6,732 nucleotides of DNA from contig JAEEUD010000108.1 in NCBI GenBank assembly GCA_016286835.1, forward strand, positions 1 to 6,732, read 5' to 3'. Position 1 is the first letter of the stretch, and every line of letters starts with the position of its first letter. The notes under the pieces are model-generated. The model saw nothing but the letters and a program-made list of their open reading frames with translations. It searched no databases and was not told where the DNA came from. This stretch comes from Pyramidobacter sp. GTDB taxonomy: Bacteria > Synergistota > Synergistia > Synergistales > Dethiosulfovibrionaceae. Below are positions 1 through 4,977 of the stretch, piece by piece. Made by a program: the position numbers and the translations under genes.

Positions 1-329
1 TAAAGGCCCGGGGCGCGCAGGAAATAGCCCCAGGCGGGACGGCGCACGCTGCGCGTGAGGCGGATGGCGCCGCACAGCTCGGAATGTGTGTCGAAGGTGG
101 AAAAGACGTAGTTGCGCGTGCCGCCCTCGGGGTTGAATCCCCAGGCGACGGCGATCGCCTCGATCAGCGTGGATTTACCGCTGCCGTTCTCACCCGCGAA
201 GAACGTGACGGGAGCGTGCAGTTCCAGCCGCGTCAGAGACGCGATAGCAGGGATATCGCGCAGATAGCTGCGGGGCGTGACCTGATCCCAGTCAACGCCG
301 ATCGCATTCAGATAGAGTTCGTCGTCCAT
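1..329 (-). CDS. AAA family ATPase, COG3910-like (N-terminal part, cut by window edge)
   Basis: Translating the minus strand from the ATG at 329-327 gives 109 open codons that run off the left edge of the window. Residues 46-54 are a perfect Walker A P-loop, GENGSGKST, just after a strand-like LELHAPVTFF. It is followed by IEAIAVAWGFNPEGG, a pattern I recognise from the small COG3910 predicted ATPases (roughly 240 residues), which resemble ABC/SMC-type nucleotide-binding domains but have no dedicated membrane partner. Walker B and signature motifs would lie outside the window. A Shine-Dalgarno AGGAG sits nine bases before the ATG. The gene follows the CdaR-like regulator on the same strand after 61 bases with no obvious terminator, so co-transcription is possible. 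The cellular role of this ATPase group is not established. Family assignment is from remembered motifs; that it is a P-loop ATPase is nearly certain. Confidence 0.87.
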   Translation of the reverse strand, partial: MDDELYLNAIGVDWDQVTPRSYLRDIPAIASLTRLELHAPVTFFAGENGSGKSTLIEAIAVAWGFNPEGGTRNYVFSTFDTHSELCGAIRLTRSVRRPAWGYFLRAPGL

Positions 330-390
330 AGCTATTCACTCCTCATGAAATGAGAGCGCCGTTTGTGCCGCAAAGAAGATGGCAAGCGGG

Positions 391-1548
391 TTACAGTTTC
401 AGCACGCTCACGGCGTCCTCTCGGAGCGTTGCGCGCACGGCCAGTGCCGTCTGAAGCACAGCCGCGCCGCGCAGATCGCGCGGATCGTGCCCGGTGAGGC
501 GGGCGATTTTGTGCAGTTTGTACTGGACGGTGTTTTTATGAACAAACAAAGCTTCCGCGGTCTCATGGACAGAGCCTCGTTTGTCGAAGTAAACAGTCAG
601 AAAGTCGCAGATTTTATCCCGCATCGTTTCCCGGCAGCCGCGGAACAGTTCGTCCAGAAAGTTCCGCCGCACCTCGGCAGGAAGTTCGCCGGCCAGGATC
701 TCCAGATCGGCGCCATTGTAGAAATGTACGCGCTTTTCTGACCGGATCGCCGCGCGCAGAGCTTTTTCGGCGCGGGCATACGAGGCGCGGATGCCGTGCA
801 GCGCGCTTCCCGCAGCGTCAATGCCGACGCAGGCGCACAGCCCGGCCGTTTGAGCAGCCGCAGCGATCTGTTCGGCAAGTTCGTTCAGCTTTTCGGTCTC
901 GCAGGGTGCAACGAAGCAGACGCAACGGTAGGGCAATTTGTAATAAAAGCCGCCGTTCTGTGAGCGGATGATTCCGTGCAGCTCGCGTTCCAGCCGTACG
1001 AGACGTTCCTGAGCGGCACCTTGCGTTTTGTCTTCATCCGTCAAAGCGACGATGAGGACGGCTCGGGGCTCGCGGATATCGACGCCAAGCTGGAGACCAC
1101 GTTCGATAAAGGCCTCGTCGCATCGCTCGGACGGAGAAAACAGCCATTCTTCAATAAATTGGCTCCAGACGGCGGCTTTTAACTGTTTCTGGCGTTCCGC
1201 CCACGAGTCAAGCAGCAGGATCTCCGTCATCTTCTTGATGATGCGCCCGTACTGCGCCACATCTTCGCGCCGGCCGGTCAGCCCGATCACGCCGACGGTC
1301 CTGCCCTCAAACAGGAGCGGCAGGTTCACTCCGGGACGCGCGCCTTCATACTCACCGTCCGTTTCAACGATCAGCTCGTCAAGCCCTTCTTGTAAAATCT
1401 TCAGCGCGCCGCCGTGAACGGTCCCGGTGCGTGCGGGATTCGTGCTGGCAATGATGACGCCGCGTTCGTCCATCATGTTCACATCGTGATGGATGACCGA
1501 GCTGACTTCCATTACGATGCGCATGGCGCTTGCCTGTGAAATGAGCAT
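391..1548 (-). CDS. CdaR/PucR-type sugar-diacid transcriptional regulator
   Basis: This 385-residue cytoplasmic DNA-binding regulator shows the expected domain order. Residues about 4-120 are a putative sugar-diacid recognition domain with the hallmark HHDVNMMDERGVIIAS stretch and a GTVHGGALK segment. The middle (about 160-280) fits the degenerate GGDEF-like region of this family (GIDAAGSALHGIRASYARAEKAL). Residues about 312-375 are the C-terminal PucR-type helix-turn-helix (RGSVHETAEALFVHKNTVQYKLHKI). Length matches E. coli CdaR (about 385). Characterised family members activate uptake and catabolism genes in response to glycerate or sugar diacids; the ligand here is unknown and may differ. 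The ATG at 1548-1546 has GGAG ten bases upstream and matches the usual family start. The gene is divergent from the permease operon across 173 bases, the classic place for a local regulator, so it probably controls that operon and perhaps itself. Confidence 0.93.
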   Translation of the reverse strand: MLISQASAMRIVMEVSSVIHHDVNMMDERGVIIASTNPARTGTVHGGALKILQEGLDELIVETDGEYEGARPGVNLPLLFEGRTVGVIGLTGRREDVAQYGRIIKKMTEILLLDSWAERQKQLKAAVWSQFIEEWLFSPSERCDEAFIERGLQLGVDIREPRAVLIVALTDEDKTQGAAQERLVRLERELHGIIRSQNGGFYYKLPYRCVCFVAPCETEKLNELAEQIAAAAQTAGLCACVGIDAAGSALHGIRASYARAEKALRAAIRSEKRVHFYNGADLEILAGELPAEVRRNFLDELFRGCRETMRDKICDFLTVYFDKRGSVHETAEALFVHKNTVQYKLHKIARLTGHDPRDLRGAAVLQTALAVRATLREDAVSVLKL

Positions 1549-1562
1549 TTCCCCATCACTCC

Positions 1563-1598
1563 AGTATATTGTATCTTATTTTCCATAACAAGATTATA
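1563..1598 (-). promoter_or_regulatory. Candidate promoter(s) of the CdaR-like regulator
   Basis: Two minus-strand candidates are visible. One has TTGTTA (1591-1586) and TATACT (1568-1563) separated by 17 bases, but its start point near 1556 would remove the GGAG ribosome site at 1562-1559. The other has a perfect TATAAT at 1598-1593 without a good -35 match, and would leave a leader of roughly 37 bases that keeps the GGAG. Either or both may be used. Sequence match only. Confidence 0.45.
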
Positions 1599-1614
1599 CA
1601 CGTTTTCTTGTTAT
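1585..1614. promoter_or_regulatory. Inverted repeat in the divergent promoter region, candidate operator
   Basis: ATAACAAGA (1585-1593) and TCTTGTTAT (1606-1614) are perfect 9-bp inverted arms around a 12-base spacer. The minus-strand TATAAT (1598-1593) lies almost wholly in the spacer, overlapping the left arm by one base, and the right arm ends eight bases before the -35 of the plus-strand promoter. This is a plausible dimer site for a regulator affecting both directions. A second overlapping repeat, ACGTTTT (1600-1606) with AAAACGT (1617-1623), is also present. Binding by the CdaR-like protein is inference from position. Confidence 0.5.
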
Positions 1615-1622
1615 TCAAAACG

Positions 1623-1651
1623 TTGAAAAATATTTTCTTAGATTCTATACT
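1623..1651 (+). promoter_or_regulatory. Sigma-70-type promoter of the permease-peptidase operon
   Basis: TTGAAA at 1623-1628 and TATACT at 1646-1651 are separated by exactly 17 bases within AT-rich DNA. Each box differs from the consensus by one base. The expected transcription start is near 1658, giving a leader of about 64 bases before the chosen permease start at 1722. This is the best promoter match in the window and it faces the five-gene plus-strand run. Confidence 0.7.
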
Positions 1652-1660
1652 CGAAACGAT

Positions 1661-1691
1661 CGGATAAAAGAACTTTAAAAGCTCTTATCCG
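1661..1691 (+). promoter_or_regulatory. Stem-loop at the 5' end of the operon leader
   Basis: CGGATAA (1661-1667) pairs perfectly with TTATCCG (1685-1691). After one mismatch the pairing continues for two more base pairs. The element begins about three bases after the predicted transcription start, so in RNA it would be a 5'-terminal hairpin upstream of the ribosome site. It lacks a U-tract, so it is not an intrinsic terminator. It could stabilise the mRNA, or at the DNA level be an operator half. Confidence 0.4.
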
Positions 1692-1707
1692 TTGACGGAG
1701 CGCAAAC

Positions 1708-1714
1708 GAGGTGA
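1708..1714 (+). promoter_or_regulatory. Ribosome binding site that fixes the permease start at TTG 1722
   Basis: GAGGTGA at 1708-1714 lies seven bases before a TTG codon at 1722. An in-frame TTG at 1692 has no Shine-Dalgarno sequence upstream and sits directly after the leader stem-loop, so the later start is preferred. Confidence 0.7.
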
Positions 1715-1721
1715 AGCAATT

Positions 1722-2951
1722 TTGGGCAAGCACAAAAGATTCGGGATGCCGGTCGCGTTCTGGCTGTTGGCACTCAGCGTCGTTCTTTCGGCACTGTACG
1801 GCTTCGGAGCGCCGATCGGGCAACTGATCGAAGGAGAGTTCGGCTATCTCAACATCGTCGTCGTCATCCTTGCAGGCGTGATGTTCCTGCGCGTTTATGA
1901 AGCCAGCGGCGCGATCGCGGCGCTGATGAGCCGACTCACGGAAGTGATGGACCGCCGGCCGATGACGTTTCTGTTCATCATCATGGCACTGCTCTACGTG
2001 CCCGGCATGTTTACCGGTCTTGGTGTTCCTGCCGTATTGATTGTCGGCGGACTGGCTTTTCCCCTTTTGATAAAGATGGGCTTCAGTCCTGAGCGGGCCG
2101 CGGCGTTTATCTCGCTTGGGGCGATGTATGGCAGCGTCACGGGACCGCTGAACATCCCCGTGATGATCATCGCCTGTGCGATCAACATGCCATATGAGGG
2201 GTTCGGCCTGGTGCTGCCGGCGATCACTGTCCCGCTTGGGATCGTCACGGCGCTGGCACTTGGCCGGAAGACGGCGAAAGATTTCCAGCCGGCTTCTGCA
2301 AAGAGTTCCGCAAAAAGCGTTCCGGTTTTGACACCGACAGTCATTCTGCCTGTGGTCGTGCTTCTGCTGATGGTCGGTCTGCCGCGCCTGCTGCCTCGCT
2401 GGGTGCCGGATTTCGGCACGCCTCTGGCGTTTTTCGCGGCAATGCTGACGGTGTTTCTGTGCGGGCATATCAAGGGCATGGGCGCCGTGCTTTTGAGCGC
2501 GATCGACAGTCCCGTGCTCGATACGGCGGCGCTGCTGCTCTCGGTAGGTGTTCTCGTACAGATCGCTACGCTTACCGGCCTGAAGGGCGACATCATCACG
2601 GCGTGCATGACGCTGCCGCCGGTGGGGATCTATCTCGTGCTGCTGGTCGTGCTTCCCGTGCTCGGCGGCGCGGTCTCAATGCTTGGCGGCGCTGCGCTGT
2701 TCGGATTGCCGTTGGTTCTGGCGCTGCTGGGACACAACACGATCGTTGTAACGGCAGGCTGTTCGGTGCTGTGCGCGCTGAGCCAGCTGCTGCCGCCCAC
2801 GGCTATCGTCGGCAAAGTAGCCTGCGAGGTGCTGGGCGTGGACGATTACCACAGCGTGCTGCGCGTGATGATGCCCTATATCGCCATGACGGCGCTGTTC
2901 TCGCTGCTGTTCGTGATCTTCTCGAACGCCATAGCGAGGGCGCTTGTGTAA
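1722..2951 (+). CDS. DctM-like (TRAP large-subunit-related) integral membrane permease
   Basis: A 409-residue, very hydrophobic protein with about 11-12 predicted membrane segments (for example 10-30, 44-60, 101-118, 130-150, 162-180, 204-222, 300-320, 325-350, 385-402) and a polar loop near 181-203. Two internal motifs resemble those of DctM, the large TRAP permease subunit of the ion transporter superfamily: GSVTGPLNIPVMII (137-150) in the first half and LLPPTAIVGKVACEVLGV (356-373) in the second, plus GFSPERAAAFISLGAM. Length suits DctM (about 425). DctM normally works with a small subunit DctQ and a periplasmic binding protein DctP, and neither is visible here, so it may act alone, use distant partners, or belong to a sister permease family. 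Substrate is probably an organic anion or amino-acid derivative, inferred from neighbours. Start TTG 1722 was chosen for its ribosome site. First gene of the operon; its stop overlaps the next ribosome site. Confidence 0.8.
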   Translation: MGKHKRFGMPVAFWLLALSVVLSALYGFGAPIGQLIEGEFGYLNIVVVILAGVMFLRVYEASGAIAALMSRLTEVMDRRPMTFLFIIMALLYVPGMFTGLGVPAVLIVGGLAFPLLIKMGFSPERAAAFISLGAMYGSVTGPLNIPVMIIACAINMPYEGFGLVLPAITVPLGIVTALALGRKTAKDFQPASAKSSAKSVPVLTPTVILPVVVLLLMVGLPRLLPRWVPDFGTPLAFFAAMLTVFLCGHIKGMGAVLLSAIDSPVLDTAALLLSVGVLVQIATLTGLKGDIITACMTLPPVGIYLVLLVVLPVLGGAVSMLGGAALFGLPLVLALLGHNTIVVTAGCSVLCALSQLLPPTAIVGKVACEVLGVDDYHSVLRVMMPYIAMTALFSLLFVIFSNAIARALV

Positions 2952-2963
2952 GGAGGGGGCCGC

Positions 2964-3125
2964 ATGGACATTTTCAGTTGCATCACCTGGGCCTATCGGG
3001 GCATATTCGCCCTTACTGCCGCGCTCTTTCTGATCAACATTGCGCGCCATGAGTGCTTCACAAAAAAGCTGCTGGGCGTGATCGTCACGCTGCCGCTGCT
3101 GCTGCGGCTGTTCGGCGTGAAGTAG
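2964..3125 (+). CDS. 53-residue hydrophobic small protein of unknown function
   Basis: The reading frame runs from ATG 2964 to TAG 3123-3125 and encodes 53 residues. A strong AGGAGG (2951-2956) lies seven bases before the ATG and overlaps the permease stop codon, and the next gene begins 12 bases after the stop, so the frame fits snugly between two real genes. Residues about 12-27 (RGIFALTAALFLINIA) form a likely membrane segment, followed by a charged RHECFTKK linker and a second hydrophobic stretch (about 36-52, GVIVTLPLLLRLFGV). It is far too short for DctQ (about 160 residues, four membrane helices). I do not recognise a family. By position and composition it may be an accessory or stabilising subunit of the permease; that is inference. 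Confidence 0.75.
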   Translation: MDIFSCITWAYRGIFALTAALFLINIARHECFTKKLLGVIVTLPLLLRLFGVK

Positions 3126-3137
3126 GGGGCGGTCGTG

Positions 3138-4289
3138 ATGGATAAAAAGGTTTTCGGCGGTACGAACGCCGTTAAAACGCTGGTCGCGTTCGCGATCCTC
3201 GGCGGGCTGTTTTTCGCGGGACGGAACGTTTTTCTTGAATCGCGGGAACAGTTTCCCATTTATCCCAGTTCGGGGCTGACACGAATTGCTCACTTGAGCG
3301 AATACTTTGAAGGCGTGAAGGGCACGGCCGCTGACGGCGAAGTCTACGTGTTCGACAGCGGCAAGCCCGGCGCTTCGGTGTTGATCCTTGGCGGCACGCA
3401 CAACGACGAGCCGTCGGGCCACGTCGGTGCGGTGACCTTGGTCGAAAACATCAGAGTAAAGCAGGGCCGCGTGTTCATAGCACCGCGGGCCAACGCCAGC
3501 GGCCTGACACACACCACGCCGCTGGAGGGATTCCTTGATCGTTACTGGGTCGATACGCCGGGCGGAAAACGCTGGTTCAAATTCGGCTCGCGCTACACCA
3601 ATCCCGTGTATCAGTGGCCTGATCCCGATATCTTCGTACATCATCAGTCACTGCAGAGCATGGCCGGCGAGGAGTCGCGCAACCTGAACCGCTGCTGGCC
3701 GGGGCGTCCTGACGGGACGTACACGGAGAAGCTGGCGTTCGCCTATATGGAGCTGATGCGCAAGGAACACATCGCTATTGCCGCCGATTTTCACGAAGCG
3801 CCGCTGGAGTACTTCCTCATCAACGCCATCTGCTACCCGGACAAGTGCAGCAAGGTCGCCATGGGCGCGGAGTTCAATCTGTCGATGGAGGATCTCGACT
3901 ACACGATGGAGGCTTCGCCGGGCAACCTGCACGGATTCTTCCATCGCGAAGTGGGAGACTATGCCGAAACGATGCCGTTCCTGATGGAGACGCCCAACCC
4001 GTCCCAGGGACGCTTCCACGGCAAAATGACGAATGATCTGATCGTTACCGGTCGCGACGGGAACTACATCAAGGCCGGCAAGCTTGGACGCCTGTTCGTC
4101 GATATGGATGAGAAGGGTTGGCCGCTGTCCCTGCGGGTCGCACGCCACATCAAGAGCATTGAGGAGATCATCAATTCCTTCAACGAGCTCAATCCCGATC
4201 AGGCGGTCGTCGTCGAGGGCATCCCGTCGTACACGGATCTTGTAGATAAAGGTGTGGGAGCTTTTCTCCACGCGCCTGAAAAACTGTAA
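3138..4289 (+). CDS. Membrane-anchored succinylglutamate desuccinylase/aspartoacylase-family deacylase
   Basis: A 383-residue protein. Residues about 12-29 (VKTLVAFAILGGLFFAGR) are a single N-terminal membrane anchor preceded by lysines, with no clear cleavage site, so the catalytic domain should lie outside. The zinc-site motif of the AstE/AspA branch of M14-like enzymes is present: GGTHNDEPSG supplies His88 and Glu91, and ADFHEAP supplies His219. RNLNRCWPG (181-189) matches the substrate-binding DLNR-FPG motif, and Glu284 in METPNP is the candidate catalytic glutamate. Family enzymes remove an acyl group from N-acyl amino acids (succinylglutamate, acetylaspartate), usually in the cytoplasm. 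The exact substrate cannot be read here. ATG 3138 has a GGGGG ribosome site eight bases upstream; GTG 3135 directly before it is an alternative. It sits between the small membrane protein and the DUF6305 gene, 12 bases from each. Confidence 0.85.
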   Translation: MDKKVFGGTNAVKTLVAFAILGGLFFAGRNVFLESREQFPIYPSSGLTRIAHLSEYFEGVKGTAADGEVYVFDSGKPGASVLILGGTHNDEPSGHVGAVTLVENIRVKQGRVFIAPRANASGLTHTTPLEGFLDRYWVDTPGGKRWFKFGSRYTNPVYQWPDPDIFVHHQSLQSMAGEESRNLNRCWPGRPDGTYTEKLAFAYMELMRKEHIAIAADFHEAPLEYFLINAICYPDKCSKVAMGAEFNLSMEDLDYTMEASPGNLHGFFHREVGDYAETMPFLMETPNPSQGRFHGKMTNDLIVTGRDGNYIKAGKLGRLFVDMDEKGWPLSLRVARHIKSIEEIINSFNELNPDQAVVVEGIPSYTDLVDKGVGAFLHAPEKL

Positions 4290-4301
4290 GGAGGAATTCC
4301 T

Positions 4302-4856
4302 GTGAAAAATCTGAAGATCGTTCTTCTTGCCGCCTTCGTTTCATTGGCGCTGGCCGCATGTGCATGGGCGGATGTCACCTTTGAGCAGCCCGCGCTTGTC
4401 ACCACTGCCGGACAGAGTATCGAAGCCGCAACAGTCGATTTCCACTTCCAGAAAGCAAAAGTGAAGTCGATCCTTGAGAACCTCGCCAGACCCGACAAGC
4501 TGGAAGGCGTCAAGACTCTTGTGATCGTTCCCGGCCACAGCCTCAAAGGTCTTGGCAGTGCCGGTATCGACGAAACAGCCGAGCTGGAGCGCGTGAAAAA
4601 GCTCGTTGCCGCTGCCGTGGAGAAGAACATCCCGATCGTCTGCGTGCACATCGGCGGTAAGGCAAGAAGAGGCGTCAACTCGCAGCCTTTCATCGAAGCG
4701 GCTCTTGAGCACGCTGCCTGCTGCATCGTCTACGAGGCCGGCAACGAAGACGGCTATTTTACCGATTATTGCAGCGCTCACAACATTCCGCTCATCACGA
4801 TGGCGAAATCCGCCTTTTTGGCGAAAAATCTGGTCACTTTGTTCCCGAACCAATAA
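4302..4856 (+). CDS. DUF6305-family exported protein, possible lipoprotein
   Basis: This 184-residue protein starts at GTG 4302, seven bases after AAGGAGG (4288-4294), which overlaps the stop of the deacylase gene. The N-terminus is a typical signal sequence (MKNLKIVLLAAFVSLALA). It contains LAAC ending at Cys20, a consensus lipobox, and also AWA before Asp24, a signal peptidase I type site, so it is either lipid-anchored or soluble. The mature part has LVTTAGQS early (about 31-38), a GHSLKGLGSAGID segment (about 73-85) and HIGGKARRG (about 112-120), which I recognise as the pattern of DUF6305, a family without known function. Its alternating strands and helices suggest a small alpha/beta fold. 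The position between two exported hydrolases and downstream of a permease suggests binding of the same ligand or support of the enzymes; this is inference. Confidence 0.8.
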   Translation: MKNLKIVLLAAFVSLALAACAWADVTFEQPALVTTAGQSIEAATVDFHFQKAKVKSILENLARPDKLEGVKTLVIVPGHSLKGLGSAGIDETAELERVKKLVAAAVEKNIPIVCVHIGGKARRGVNSQPFIEAALEHAACCIVYEAGNEDGYFTDYCSAHNIPLITMAKSAFLAKNLVTLFPNQ

Positions 4857-4977
4857 ATCCAAAGGAGGCCTGCCTATCGCATAACGATCGCGCAGAAGGC
4901 GGGAACGCCTGACAGCGACGCTCCCAAAGTGAAGAACACGTTGGTTTGTTTTTTCAGTTTGAAAGGAGTAATACGTT
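4857..4977 (+). other. Intergenic spacer with orphan ribosome-site motif and small hairpin
   Basis: This 121-base spacer inside the operon is longer than the 12-base gaps before it. An AAAGGAGG at 4861-4868 has no usable ATG, GTG or TTG at the right distance; only a CTG, a few codons and a stop follow. AGGCG (4897-4901) and CGCCT (4906-4910) form a five-bp stem with a GGAA loop. No U-tract terminator and no convincing promoter could be found, so read-through from the upstream genes is likely. The C69 gene has its own good ribosome site, AAAGGAG at 4962-4968. Confidence 0.5.

Noticed and set aside
84..353. 89-codon plus-strand frame in the ATPase region
   Set aside because: It is antisense to the clear Walker A-containing minus-strand frame and has no ribosome site or motif.
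1692..1721. Upstream TTG start for the permease, adding ten charged residues
   Set aside because: No Shine-Dalgarno precedes 1692 and the codon sits directly after a stem-loop, while TTG 1722 has GAGGTGA at ideal spacing.
1638..2468. 276-codon minus-strand frame opposite the permease
   Set aside because: The product is rich in Arg, His, Gln and Asp with no fold pattern, as expected for the antisense of a hydrophobic membrane protein gene.
2459..3052. 197-codon plus-strand frame overlapping the permease end and the 53-residue gene
   Set aside because: Arg/Gly/Ala-rich out-of-frame reading of the GC-rich permease gene, lacking a ribosome site; the 53-residue frame has the better start and spacing.
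2676..3644. 322-codon minus-strand frame opposite the permease end and deacylase start
   Set aside because: It crosses two well-supported plus-strand genes and the small gene between them, has a Gln/Arg/His-rich composition, and shows no ribosome site or family motif.
4941..4977. Possible separate promoter just ahead of the C69 gene (TTGGTT at 4941)
   Set aside because: No -10 match occurs at a proper distance; the bases at that point are the ribosome binding site.
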